A stretch of 64,000 bases of DNA, taken from assembly GCA_937926105.1 (NCBI GenBank), contig CALANS010000028.1, positions 124,001-188,000 on the forward strand, read 5' to 3'. The DNA is from an uncultured Actinomycetes bacterium (lineage in GTDB: Bacteria; Actinomycetota; Actinomycetes; Mycobacteriales; Nakamurellaceae). This document shows, in pieces, positions 7,600 through 18,012 of this stretch. The position numbers and the translations under genes were made by a program. Below the pieces are notes generated by a model. That model made no database searches. It saw only the letters and a list, made by a program, of their open reading frames with translations, and had not been told where the DNA came from. Numbering within the stretch: the first letter of the stretch is position 1; every line of letters starts with the position of its first letter.

Positions 7600-8979
7600 A
7601 TGGACAACCTGGGCGCCGAGATCGCGCTGGTCCTGGTGCTGATCGCGATCGGTGGCGCCTTCAACGCCGCAGAGATCTCGCTGATCTCGCTGCGCGAGAG
7701 CCAGGTCCGCCAGCTGGCGGCCACGCGCGGCAAGCGGGGCGAACGGCTGGAGCGGCTGGTCTTTGACCCCAACCCATTCCTGGCCTCGGTGCAGATCGGC
7801 GTCACCTTCGCCACCATGCTTTCCAGCGCGTTCGGCGCCGCGACCATCGCCGGTCGGGTCGGGGTCTGGCTCCACGGCCTCGGGCTGTCCCGCGGAGTGG
7901 CCGATACCTTGGCGCTGATCGGCATCACGCTGATCCTGGCCTTCATCTCCCTGGTGCTCGGGGAGCTCACTCCTAAGCGACTCGGCTTGCAGCGCAGTGA
8001 ATCCATCGCACTCGCGGCGTCCGGACCGCTCACCGTGCTGGCCGCACTGTTCCGGCCGGTGGTGTGGCTGCTGGGCAGGTGCACCAACGGGGTGGTGCGG
8101 CTGCTCGGCGGCGACCCGCACGCCAAGGGCGAGGTGATCAGCGAGGAGGAGCTGCAGGGTCTGGTGCAGGCGCACGAATCGCTGACCACCGTGGAGCGTC
8201 GGGTGATCTCCGACGTATTTGCCGCCGAGGACACCCTGGTCCGCGAGGTCATGGTGGCCCGACCCGAGGTGGAGTTCTTGCCCGCCTCGATGACCCTGTC
8301 CCGGGCCGCCCGGCACACCCTGGGCATGCCGCATTCCCGATTCCCCGTCACCGGCCGGGATGTCGACGAGGTGGTGGGTGTGGTGCACATCAAGGACATC
8401 CTGGCGCCGTCGCACCCGCTGGGTCGGGCGGCAACCGTCGGCGACATCGCCGGGCCGGTCGCCGTGATGCCCGGCACCAAGGGGGTGCTGGATGCGCTGC
8501 ACGAGATGCGCAGGGGCGGACAGCCTCTCGCGGTGGTCGTCGACGAGTACGGCGGCACCGACGGCATCGTCACCATCGAAGATCTGGTGGAGGAGATCGT
8601 CGGCGAGATGCGATCCGACGGCGACGATTCCGCCGCAAGCGGTGACGAGGCCACCGGCGAGCTGGGCGAGGTCGACGGCCGGCTGAACCTGGACGATTTC
8701 GCCGAGCAGACCGGCATCGAGCTGGAACCCGGCCCGTACGACACGGCAGGCGGTTACGTGATGGCCCGTCTGGGCCGGGTGCCGGTCGAGGGGGACCGGG
8801 TGCTGGTGACGCGGGGCGACGACGCCGATGACGAGGCAGGTGGTGACGGCGTTCCTCCGGTGCGACTGGTGGTGACGGCGATGGACGGCCGCCGCATCTC
8901 CCGGATCGCGGTGCTGCGCGTGCCGGCCCCCCGGTCGGCCGGTGGCACCGGCACCGGGTCGCCGGACGGGCGACCGTAG
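7600..8979 (+). CDS. CorC/HlyC-type membrane protein (DUF21-CBS)
   Basis: A 459-residue protein with the three-part structure of this family: an N-terminal DUF21/CNNM membrane domain (about 1-165, including IGGAFNAAEISLISL and LGELTPKRLGLQRSE), paired CBS domains (about 205-330, with DVFAAEDTLVREVMVARPEVEFL, VVHIKDILAP and VVVDEYGGTDGIVTIEDLVEEIVGE) and the C-terminal CorC/HlyC domain (about 345-445). Relatives include CNNM/CorC-like proteins linked to magnesium or cobalt efflux and TlyC hemolysin-like proteins; the substrate cannot be read from sequence. ATG 7600 follows the short ORF by one base. trpS follows downstream on the same strand. Confidence 0.93.
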   Translation: MDNLGAEIALVLVLIAIGGAFNAAEISLISLRESQVRQLAATRGKRGERLERLVFDPNPFLASVQIGVTFATMLSSAFGAATIAGRVGVWLHGLGLSRGVADTLALIGITLILAFISLVLGELTPKRLGLQRSESIALAASGPLTVLAALFRPVVWLLGRCTNGVVRLLGGDPHAKGEVISEEELQGLVQAHESLTTVERRVISDVFAAEDTLVREVMVARPEVEFLPASMTLSRAARHTLGMPHSRFPVTGRDVDEVVGVVHIKDILAPSHPLGRAATVGDIAGPVAVMPGTKGVLDALHEMRRGGQPLAVVVDEYGGTDGIVTIEDLVEEIVGEMRSDGDDSAASGDEATGELGEVDGRLNLDDFAEQTGIELEPGPYDTAGGYVMARLGRVPVEGDRVLVTRGDDADDEAGGDGVPPVRLVVTAMDGRRISRIAVLRVPAPRSAGGTGTGSPDGRP

Positions 8980-10077
<1,098 letters not shown>

Positions 10078-10112
10078 CGACTGCTCCCGAGGCGACGACA
10101 AGGGACGGCTCC

Positions 10113-11285
10113 ATGACGCGCGCGAGGACCGACCGGCCGGCCGGCAGCCACCGGCGCGGTGGTACGGGTCGTCCGCTGCGGGAGCGCCTCGCGGTCCGGT
10201 GGCGACGCCGGGTCACCTGGGGGCGGGCGGTCTGGCGGCGGCTGTCGGCCCGGCCCGGCATCGCGCACCTGGTGCGGGCCGGGGAGCGGTTCGCCGATCG
10301 GCAGGGCAACCAGTTCGCGGCCGCCATCACGTACTTCTCGTTCCTGTCGCTGGTTCCGATCCTGATGGTCAGCTTCTCGGTGGCCGGCTTCGTGCTGGCC
10401 GCGCGGCCCGACCTGCTCGTCGCGTTGAAGGACGAGATCACCACGTTCATACCCTCGGGCCAGCTGGCCGGGTCGATCGGTGATCTGATCGATCAGGCCG
10501 TCGGGCAGAAGCTGACCGTCGGTATCGTCGGTCTGCTCATCGCCGCCTATTCCGGGCTGAGCTGGATGGGCAATGTGCGGGACGCGGTGCGGGCGCAATG
10601 GCGCCCGACCTGGCACCGGTCCAAGGAGGCCAGGGGCACCTTCCTGATGGGGTATGTGTGGGACCTGATCTCCTTGCTGGGCCTGCTTGTCGCCGTGTTG
10701 ATCACGTTCAGTCTCACGGCGGTCGGCACCGCGGCGCAGAACCTGGTGATCGGCTGGCTTGGGCTGGGCGACGTGAGCTGGCTCGGACCGGCCCTCACCG
10801 TCGGTCCATTCCTGGTGGCCATCGGTGCCGACGTGTTGATCTTCGCCTGGGTGTACACGATCCTGCCCTATCACGGCTATCGGGCGGATCGGCGGACATT
10901 GCTGATCGGATCGCTGGCCATGGCGGTCTGCTTCGAGGTGCTCAAGGCCGCCCTGACCATCCTGGTGACGCGGATGTCCTCCTCGCCGTCTGGCGCGGTG
11001 TTCGGGGCGGTGATCGGGCTGCTGCTGTTTTTCAACCTGGTCGCTCGGGCGTTCCTGATGGTGGCCGCGTGGATCGCCACCGGCGCCGAGCGGCCCGCCC
11101 AGCCGAGAGGCGACACCGTCGGCGGCGCAGGCGGTTCCCGACGTCCGGGCGGTGCGGAACGTGGCGACCAGGCGGTGACGGTGGTGCTGCGCGAGCCCGC
11201 AGCGGACGCTCGCCGCGCTCGGGTGACCGCCTTCGGGGCCGGTGCGGTGCTGGGCTGGCTCTACGGCCGGCGCCGGCGGCGCTAG
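10113..11285 (+). CDS. YihY/virulence factor BrkB family inner membrane protein
   Basis: A 390-residue protein with a basic N-terminus, the family start NQFAAAITYFSFLSLVPILM, about six transmembrane helices (roughly 70-335) and a hydrophilic Arg/Gly-rich tail ending GWLYGRRRRR. The family was long mistaken for ribonuclease BN; its members are membrane proteins whose function is not established. ATG 10113 is preceded by AAGGGA; a longer open frame upstream is only a shadow of trpS. It lies 35 bases downstream of trpS, probably in the same transcript, and converges on the broken permease gene. Confidence 0.9.
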   Translation: MTRARTDRPAGSHRRGGTGRPLRERLAVRWRRRVTWGRAVWRRLSARPGIAHLVRAGERFADRQGNQFAAAITYFSFLSLVPILMVSFSVAGFVLAARPDLLVALKDEITTFIPSGQLAGSIGDLIDQAVGQKLTVGIVGLLIAAYSGLSWMGNVRDAVRAQWRPTWHRSKEARGTFLMGYVWDLISLLGLLVAVLITFSLTAVGTAAQNLVIGWLGLGDVSWLGPALTVGPFLVAIGADVLIFAWVYTILPYHGYRADRRTLLIGSLAMAVCFEVLKAALTILVTRMSSSPSGAVFGAVIGLLLFFNLVARAFLMVAAWIATGAERPAQPRGDTVGGAGGSRRPGGAERGDQAVTVVLREPAADARRARVTAFGAGAVLGWLYGRRRRR

Positions 11286-11301
11286 CCGGGCGGACGCCGG
11301 G

Positions 11302-12487
11302 TCAGCTGGCCGGTTCGCGCGCCCGGGGCGGGTCGTCGGGATCGGCGACCCCCGGCAACGGCCGACCCTGCAACTCCTCCCCGGTGGCCCGCACCTGCTG
11401 CTGGGCCAGAGCCAGCGCGTCGTCGCTGCCGCGGCGCAGCATCGAGTGCGTCCGGCCGTAGCACGCATAGACGAGAATTCCTACCACCAGCCAGATACCG
11501 AACCGGATCCAGGTGAACGTCACCAGGTTGAGCATCAGCCAGACGCAGGCGATCACCGACAGGATGGGGATCACCGGCATGAGCGGCACCCGGTAACTCC
11601 GCGGCAGGTCCGGCCGCTTGTGGCGCAGCACCACCACCCCGATGGACACCAGCACGAACGCGAAGAGGGTGCCGACGTTCACCATCTCCTCCAGGTCGGT
11701 GGTGGGCACGAAACCACCGACCAGCGCCACCAGTACCCCGACCCCGATGGTGATGCGCACCGGGGTGCCGGTGCGCTTGTTGACCGTGGCCATCCCGCGG
11801 GGCAGCAGCCCGTCCCGGCTCATCGCGAAGATGATGCGGCTCTGCCCGAGCAGCAGCACCATCACCACGGTGGTCAGCCCGGCCAGCGCCCCGATCGCGA
11901 TGACCTTGGCCGCCCAGTTCACCTGCAGCAGCGCGAAAGCGCTGGCCAGCGGTGCGGGCGGTGAGCTTCGTGCCGGCGACCAGCAGCACCGTCAGCACCG
12001 CGACGATCAGGACCGCACCCCAGTCGATCGTGTACGAGCCGATGGCGACCGTCGAGGTGAGGTGGCCGCCGAACTGATCGAACAGGTTCCCCAGATAGCT
12101 CGACCAGCCCTTGGCCACCACGGAGGCACCGAGCGCCAATTCCAGGATCAGGTCCCAGCCGATGATCCACGCCACGAACTCGCCCAGCGTCGCGTACGAG
12201 AAGGTGTACGCGGACCCGGCGACCGGCACCGTCGAGGCGAATTCCGCGTAGCACATCGCGGCCAGTCCGCACGCGATCGCGGCCAGCAGGAAACCTATTG
12301 TCACCGCCGGGCCGGCCTTGGTGGCCGCGACCTGCGCTCCCAACACGAAGATGCCGGCGCCGATCACCACCGCCACGCCGAACACGGTCAGGTCCAGCGC
12401 GGAGAGCGACCGCTTGAGCCGGTGCTCGGGCTCGTCGGTGTCGGCGAGCGACTGCTCGACGGACTTGGTGCGGAACAGTTGCGTCAT
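11302..12487 (-). pseudogene. APC-family amino acid permease with out-of-frame internal deletion
   Basis: From ATG 12487 (GGAAGGGG upstream) the frame encodes the N-terminal half of an APC/CAT-type permease: an N-tail, TVFGVAVVIGAGIFVLG and further helices up to VAGTKLTAR (about 178 residues). The rest of the permease continues in another frame from about 11950, beginning APLASAFALLQVNWAAK, through GALAGLTTVVMVLLLGQ to the stop at 11302. Full-length relatives have roughly 110-120 more residues between these points (about the middle two to three helices). The junction lies at about 11946-11965. As read, translation leaves frame after residue 178 and yields an unrelated basic tail. This is either a true deletion or an assembly error. 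Confidence 0.85.
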
Positions 12488-12945
12488 GGCGCACCCCTTC
12501 CCGGCCGCCAGGCCCGGCGAGGTGCGGACCCCCGGATTTGGCTCACGATAAACCCGCGTACGGGTGTCCGCGCACTGCCGTGATCCGATCTGCTCGCGGA
12601 TGAGCGCGTGGTGCAGGCCTACCTCGGCCTCGACTGACCGCGCCGCTGATCGCACCCGACCGGGCGGATCACACGCGGCGCCGCTGATCAACTCGGCGAT
12701 GTGTGACGGGGACGGCGGTGGCCGGATTCGCATGCGGGGCAGAAGCTCATCAACGGACATGGGACGGCCCACCGTCACCGATTTCACAATTTTTCCGAAA
12801 TCTCGCCCGAAGGTGATCGGCACCCCCTAGGGTCGTTGATCATCATTCGCCGGTCCGCACGATCGAGCAGATCCGCCGGACGCCTGGACCGGACGATGGG
12901 GGCCGTCCGGCACCGGCAGCATCCACCGATGATCGGAGTGAGCGC
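12488..12945. other. Intergenic region between permease remnant and RCC1 gene
   Basis: No gene is supported in these 458 bases; the frames that cross it are extensions of neighbouring ORFs. The left edge holds the permease ribosome binding site. A short hairpin (ACCCG, CGTA loop, CGGGT) lies at 12552-12565. TAGGGT at about 12829-12834 could be a -10 box for the rightward RCC1 gene. A locally AT-richer patch lies at about 12780-12800. Confidence 0.5.
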
Positions 12946-14778
12946 ATGCGACCAGCGGCACCACCTCGGCACGAACGATCCGGGCACGCACGTCACCCAC
13001 GGCCGCGAGGACGGTGGATCCTGGTCCCCGTGCTCGCCACGGCGGCGGCGCTGCTGCCGGCCACGATCCCGGCGGCGGCGGACACCCCAGACCATGCGGC
13101 GGTCTACGCCTGGGGCGGCAACAACACGGGCCAACTCGGCGATGGCACGACCACGGAGAGGCACGAGCCGGTGGCCACCGGGCTGCCGGCGGGGGTGCAG
13201 GTGAGCAAGGTGGCCACCGAGGCCTACGGCTCGATGGCGCTGACCACCGACGGCGAGGTGTATGGCTGGGGCACCAACCAGTGCTGGCAGCTGGCCGTGG
13301 GGGATCCGACCATCACCGGGCAGGATCCGATCCTGCTGGACCTGAATCAGCCCGTCGGCACCCGGTTCACCGACATCGCCGCCGGGTACACCGGGCACCG
13401 GCTCGCGCTCACCTCCGATGGCACCGTGATTGCCTGGGGAGCCGACAGCGAGGGCCAGGCCGGCAACGGCACCGAACACCACTACTGCCTGTACGACACG
13501 GTGACCTCCGAACTGCCGGCCGGCGTGCGGGCCACCGCCATCGCGGCCGGGTACGACGCCAGCTACGCCGTCACCTCCGACAACCGGCTCTACGCCTGGG
13601 GTCGCAACAACCAGGGTCAGCTCGGCGACGGGACGGGCACCGATCGGCACAGCCCGGCGACCGTGGACCTGCCGACGGATGCCGCGGTGCTGCAGGTGGT
13701 GGCCGGCCGGCAGTTCGCCGCGGCGCTGGCCGCCGACGGCACGGTGTATGCCTGGGGCTCGAACCACTTCGGGCAGCTGGGCAGTACCAATGCCCCGGAG
13801 GACCCGCACCCCACCCCGGTGGCGGTGCCGCTGCCGTCCGGTGTCGACGTCATCCAACTCTCGGCCGGCAACTATCACCTGTTGGCGCTGACCACCGACG
13901 GCTCCGTTATCACCTGGGGCAACGGCGAGCACACGATCGCCGAGGTGACGATGCCGGCGGACACCGTGGTCCGGTCTGTCCAGGCCGGGAAGCAGGGATC
14001 CAACCTGATCCTGACCACCACCGGGCGGGTGCTGGCCTGGGGCGACAACGACTTCGGGCGGCTCGGCGACGGCACCACGATCGACCGGCCCACTCCCGTC
14101 GCGGTGCACCTGCCGACCGGTGCGCCGGTGGTGGCGCTGGCGACCGGATGGTGGCACGCGATGGCGGTGACCAGCCCGCTGCGGGACGTCACCGCCGCCA
14201 GCCCGTTCCTCGCGGATATCAACTGGCAGCTGCGATATGGCATCACGCAGGGCTTCGGTGACGGAACCTTCCGGCCGATCGCGTCGGTGACACGGGGTCA
14301 GATGGCCGTGTACTTGTACCGATACGCGCACGGCGGCGACGATGCACCGACCTGCGCCGTCGAACCGTTTCCGGACGTCGCGGCGGGCAGCCCGGCCTGC
14401 GGCGCGATCGCCTGGCTGCAGGCCGAGGGCCTAAGCAGCGGGGACACCGACGGCTACTACCACCCGGGAGCGGCGGTGTCCCGGCAGGTCATGGCGGCGT
14501 TCCTGTACCGGTATCACTATCGGGACTCGAGCCCGCTCTGCCTGCGCGGGTGGGTCTTCAACGGACAGTGGATCCCGTTCGGTCCGCCGTTCCCGGATAT
14601 CGCCGACGACAGCCCCTTTTGGTGCGCGGTGAGTTGGCTCGCCGGTGCTCAGCCGGTCGGCATCACCGGCGGCTACCCGGACGGCAACTTCCACCCCACG
14701 ACGGCCGTGTCCCGGCAGACCATGGCCGCGTTCCTACACCGATACTTCGTCGACTTCTACGGCTACGGCGAGGCGTAG
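12946..14778 (+). CDS. Secreted RCC1-repeat protein with SLH-like C-terminal repeats
   Basis: A 610-residue protein. Signal peptide: basic start, hydrophobic WILVPVLATAAALLPATIPA, with Ala-X-Ala near residue 45. Residues about 50-405 are RCC1-type repeats with the recurring pattern YAWGxNxxGQLGDGTTxxRxxPxxV (for example VYAWGGNNTGQLGDGT, LYAWGRNNQGQLGDGT, LAWGDNDFGRLGDGT), forming a beta-propeller. Residues about 410-610 hold three S-layer-homology-like repeats (FLADINWQLRYGITQGFGDGTF, FPDVAAGSPACGAIAWL, FPDIADDSPFWCAVSWL with VSRQTMAAFLHR). It is probably exported and held at the cell surface through the SLH-like part. ATG 12946 follows a CGGAG motif. Ligand unknown. Confidence 0.88.
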   Translation: MRPAAPPRHERSGHARHPRPRGRWILVPVLATAAALLPATIPAAADTPDHAAVYAWGGNNTGQLGDGTTTERHEPVATGLPAGVQVSKVATEAYGSMALTTDGEVYGWGTNQCWQLAVGDPTITGQDPILLDLNQPVGTRFTDIAAGYTGHRLALTSDGTVIAWGADSEGQAGNGTEHHYCLYDTVTSELPAGVRATAIAAGYDASYAVTSDNRLYAWGRNNQGQLGDGTGTDRHSPATVDLPTDAAVLQVVAGRQFAAALAADGTVYAWGSNHFGQLGSTNAPEDPHPTPVAVPLPSGVDVIQLSAGNYHLLALTTDGSVITWGNGEHTIAEVTMPADTVVRSVQAGKQGSNLILTTTGRVLAWGDNDFGRLGDGTTIDRPTPVAVHLPTGAPVVALATGWWHAMAVTSPLRDVTAASPFLADINWQLRYGITQGFGDGTFRPIASVTRGQMAVYLYRYAHGGDDAPTCAVEPFPDVAAGSPACGAIAWLQAEGLSSGDTDGYYHPGAAVSRQVMAAFLYRYHYRDSSPLCLRGWVFNGQWIPFGPPFPDIADDSPFWCAVSWLAGAQPVGITGGYPDGNFHPTTAVSRQTMAAFLHRYFVDFYGYGEA

Positions 14779-14987
14779 ACCTCGCCGTACGCGCCTTTGT
14801 GGGGCCGGCGTCCGCCGAGTGGTCCGACGGGGCCCGCAGTTGTGGCACGATTCGGTCACGGTGGGCGGCAAGGACTCGCCCAACGCGGGACGGGACGGTA
14901 GCGTCCCTGCGACATCCAGCCGCTGTAGGACAGCGGCCACTCTCGGATATCCACGCCGAGTGTGCACCACAACGTAAGGAGAACAAC
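14779..14987 (+). promoter_or_regulatory. Leader region of the nucleoside-importer operon
   Basis: TAGCGT at 14899-14904 could be a -10 box. A short hairpin (CTCGG/CCGAG) lies at about 14944-14960, before TAAGGAG and the GTG start at 14988. No purine riboswitch core was recognised. Confidence 0.35.
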
Positions 14988-16226
14988 GTGCGCCGAGCCA
15001 GCAGCCTTCGGCTCCTCGCAGGGGTCGCGGCCGCCAGCCTCGTGCTGGCTGCCTGCGCCTCCAACGGGTCAGCGGGACAGGGGGGCTCCTCGACCCCGGA
15101 GCAGACCCAGAGCACCAGTCAGGCGGCACCGCCCGAGACGTCCGACATGGGCGGCGGGCAGTCCTCCAGCGGCACCACCCCGTCCGGCGAGTCCTCCGCG
15201 GAGGGATCCGGAGCGGGTTCCTCGGCCTCCGGCCCGGCGATGACCGGCGACAAGTCCAAGGTCAAGATGGGCCTGGCCTACGACCTGGGCGGTCGTGGCG
15301 ACCAGTCCTTCAACGACTCCGCCGCCCGCGGCTTCGACAAGGCCAAGGCGGACGGCGTCGCGGTCGCCGGTGAGCTCACCGCCGAGAAGGACGAGCCCGA
15401 CTCGGCCAAGGTGAACCGGCTCAACCAGCTGGTCAAGGACGGCGCCACCGATATCGTGGCGGTCGGCTTCGCCTACGCCACCGCCCTCGGGCAGGTGGCC
15501 CCGAAGAACCCGAATGTGCACTTCGCCATCGTCGACGACGCGTCGCTGTGCACCTCGAAGGCCGATGGCGGCGCCGTGGACAAGCCGCTGCCCAACGTGG
15601 ACTGCATGACGTTCGCCGCGGAGCAGGGCTCGTTCCTGGTCGGCGTGGCCGCCGCGCTGGAGACCAAGTCAAACAAGGTCGGCTTCATCGGCGGCGTGGA
15701 CGTGCCGCTGATCCAGACCTTCCAGGCGGGCTTCGACGCGGGCGTCAAGGCCGCGAACCCGGACGCGACGATCTCGGACAAGTACATCACCGAGCCACCG
15801 GACTTCGGCGGGTTCAACGACCCGGCGTCCGGTGAGAAGATCGCCGACGGCATGTACGACGGCGGCATCGACATCATCTACGCCGCGGCGGGTGGTTCCG
15901 GGGCCGGCGTCTTCAAGTCAGCCAAGGCGGCCGGCAAGCTGGGCATCGGTGTCGACTCCGACCAATACAACTCGCCGTCGCTGGCCAATGTGAAGGACGT
16001 CATCATGACGTCGATGGTCAAGAACGTGGACGTGGCGGTGTACGACTTCTTCGCCGCGGCCGTCAACGGTGCGCCGCTGACCGGCGTGCAGACCTACGAC
16101 CTCAAGTCCGGCGGTATCGGCTACTCCACCTCCGGCGGTGCCATCGACAAGATCGTGCCGCAGCTGGAGGAGTACAAGCAGAAGATCATCTCCGGGGAGA
16201 TCAAGGTTCCGACCACGCTGGGCTGA
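14988..16226 (+). CDS. BMP-family nucleoside-binding lipoprotein
   Basis: A 412-residue lipoprotein: basic start, hydrophobic core LLAGVAAASLVLAACA with the lipobox Cys near 22, a Ser/Gly/Thr-rich linker to about 85, then the BMP (basic membrane protein/Med) domain with MGLAYDLGGRGDQSFNDSAARG, NQLVKDGATDIVAVGFAYA, VGFIGGVDVPLIQTFQAGF and DIIYAAAGGSGAGVF. BMP proteins bind nucleosides outside the membrane for an ABC importer. GTG 14988 has a strong TAAGGAG; the upstream open frame is not family-like. It is the first gene of the importer and salvage unit and is followed by an 11-bp hairpin, as often seen after binding-protein genes that need higher expression. Confidence 0.94.
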   Translation: MRRASSLRLLAGVAAASLVLAACASNGSAGQGGSSTPEQTQSTSQAAPPETSDMGGGQSSSGTTPSGESSAEGSGAGSSASGPAMTGDKSKVKMGLAYDLGGRGDQSFNDSAARGFDKAKADGVAVAGELTAEKDEPDSAKVNRLNQLVKDGATDIVAVGFAYATALGQVAPKNPNVHFAIVDDASLCTSKADGGAVDKPLPNVDCMTFAAEQGSFLVGVAAALETKSNKVGFIGGVDVPLIQTFQAGFDAGVKAANPDATISDKYITEPPDFGGFNDPASGEKIADGMYDGGIDIIYAAAGGSGAGVFKSAKAAGKLGIGVDSDQYNSPSLANVKDVIMTSMVKNVDVAVYDFFAAAVNGAPLTGVQTYDLKSGGIGYSTSGGAIDKIVPQLEEYKQKIISGEIKVPTTLG

Positions 16227-16245
16227 TCGCGCAGCGCCGTCCGGT

Positions 16246-16277
16246 CCGGTCCCGGCGGGGCAACCTGCCGGGACCGG
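16246..16277 (+). terminator. Intercistronic hairpin after the binding-protein gene
   Basis: An 11-bp perfect inverted repeat (CCGGTCCCGGC/GCCGGGACCGG with a 10-base loop) lies 20 bases after the lipoprotein stop. There is no T run, so it may be a partial terminator or an mRNA-stabilising structure that keeps the binding protein in excess over the ATPase and permeases. Confidence 0.6.
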
Positions 16278-16356
16278 GCCGTTCTGCTATGACAGGCTCA
16301 CGCGTGGCGCGGCCGCGCCTGGGCGGCCAGAAATCACTCCCGGAGAGGCTAGGGTC

Positions 16357-18012
16357 ATGACCCCACCGCCAGGATCCGACGACGGCGGCGCCGGTGCGAG
16401 CGTCGGGGGCGGTGTGGCCACCGCTCCCGGAGCGCCCCCGGCGGTGCGGCTGACCGGCATCACCAAGCGCTTCCCGGGTGTGGTCGCCAACTCCGACATC
16501 ACCTTCACCGTCGCGCGGGGCACCGTGCACGCCCTGGTGGGGGAGAACGGCGCCGGCAAGTCCACTCTGATGAAAACCCTCTACGGGATGCACCAACCGG
16601 ACGAGGGCACTATCGAGATCGACGGCCGTGTCGTGACATTCGCGTCACCGGCGGACGCGATCGCGGTCGGGATCGGCATGGTGCACCAGCACTTCATGCT
16701 GGCCGACAACCTCACGGTGTGGGAGAACATCGTGCTCGGCAGCGAGCCGGCCTCCCGCGGCGGCGTGCTTCGGGTGCGCGAGGCGACCGAGAAGATTGCC
16801 GGGCTGGGCGAGCGCTACGGCCTGCAGGTCGATCCGCGGGCGCTGGTGGAGAACCTCGGGGTGGGTGCCCGGCAGCGGGTCGAGATCCTCAAGGTGCTCT
16901 ACCGGGGCGCGCAGATCCTGATCCTGGACGAGCCGACCGCGGTGCTGGTGCCACAGGAGGTCGACGAGCTGTTCGACAACCTGCGCGAGCTCAAGGCCGA
17001 GGGCCTGACGATCATCTTCATCTCGCACAAGCTGGACGAGGTTCGGGCGATCGCCGACGAGATCACCGTCGTGCGACGCGGCACCACCGTCGGTACTGCG
17101 GACCCGAAGACCGTCACCAACCGACGGCTCGCGGAAATGATGGTGGGCAGCGAGCTGCCGACGCCGGAGCTGCGGGAGTCCACCGTCACCGACCGGACGG
17201 TGCTGGAGCTGTCCGACGTGACGGCCCTGGACGCCGATGGTCGCGCGGTGCTCTCGGACGTGTCGTTGCGGATCCACGCCGGGGAGATCCTGGGCATCGC
17301 CGGAGTGGAGGGCAACGGGCAGGCCGAGCTGGTGGACGCCATCATGGGAATTCGGCACCTGGCCGCCGGCCGGGTGCTGCTGCACGGCAACGACGTCACG
17401 CACCGCTCCACGCTGGCCAGGCGGGAGGCGGGGATCGGGTTCATCCCGGAGGACCGGCACCGACAGGGGCTCATCCTGGAGGGGTCGCTGTGGGAGAACC
17501 GGATCCTGGGGCACCAGACCCGGCGACCGGCGTCGAACGGCTGGCTGCTGACGCGCTCGGACGCGCGGGCAGATACCCGGCGGATCGTCGAGCAGTTCGA
17601 TGTGCGCACGCCCGGCATCGAGGTCAAGGCCTCATCGCTGTCCGGCGGCAACCAGCAGAAGCTGATCGTGGGCAGGGAGATGAGCGGCGATCCCGGTCTG
17701 CTGATCGCCGCGCATCCGACGCGGGGCGTGGACGTCGGCGCCCAGGCCGCCATCTGGGAGCACCTGCGCGAGGCGCGGGCGAACGGCCTGGCCGTGCTGC
17801 TGATCTCGGCGGACCTGGAGGAGTTGATCGGCATGTCGGACACCGTGACGGTGATCCTGCGTGGCCGGCTGGTCGGGCAGTACGACCCGCGGCACGTCAC
17901 CCCCGAACAGCTCGGTTCGGCGATGACGGGGGCCGGCGGGGAGGCCCCGGATGCGCCCGCCGGGCCGGACCTGGTCGCGGGCAACGAGCCCGGAACCTCG
18001 GCGGACCTGTGA
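16357..18012 (+). CDS. Nucleoside ABC transporter ATP-binding protein (two NBDs)
   Basis: A 551-residue ATPase with two nucleotide-binding domains. NBD1 has Walker A GENGAGKSTL, a modified signature in VENLGVGARQRVEILK, Walker B ILILDEPTAVLVPQE and switch FISHK. NBD2 has a degenerate P-loop (GVEGNGQAELVD), EDRHRQGL, signature LSGGNQQKLIVGREM and PTRGVDVGAQ. This matches the sugar/nucleoside (RbsA/YufO-like) class, and the neighbouring BMP lipoprotein points to nucleosides. ATG 16357 follows GGAGAGG. Its TGA overlaps the ATG of the first permease (TGATG). Confidence 0.95.
   Translation: MTPPPGSDDGGAGASVGGGVATAPGAPPAVRLTGITKRFPGVVANSDITFTVARGTVHALVGENGAGKSTLMKTLYGMHQPDEGTIEIDGRVVTFASPADAIAVGIGMVHQHFMLADNLTVWENIVLGSEPASRGGVLRVREATEKIAGLGERYGLQVDPRALVENLGVGARQRVEILKVLYRGAQILILDEPTAVLVPQEVDELFDNLRELKAEGLTIIFISHKLDEVRAIADEITVVRRGTTVGTADPKTVTNRRLAEMMVGSELPTPELRESTVTDRTVLELSDVTALDADGRAVLSDVSLRIHAGEILGIAGVEGNGQAELVDAIMGIRHLAAGRVLLHGNDVTHRSTLARREAGIGFIPEDRHRQGLILEGSLWENRILGHQTRRPASNGWLLTRSDARADTRRIVEQFDVRTPGIEVKASSLSGGNQQKLIVGREMSGDPGLLIAAHPTRGVDVGAQAAIWEHLREARANGLAVLLISADLEELIGMSDTVTVILRGRLVGQYDPRHVTPEQLGSAMTGAGGEAPDAPAGPDLVAGNEPGTSADL

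Noticed and set aside
11282..12823. 513-residue full-length reading of the permease frame
   Set aside because: Its first 112 residues lie before the real ATG, and everything after KLTAR is out of frame with the permease C-terminus; it is not an intact permease.
14779..14987. Possible purine riboswitch before the nucleoside importer
   Set aside because: No conserved three-way-junction core was found; only a short hairpin is present.
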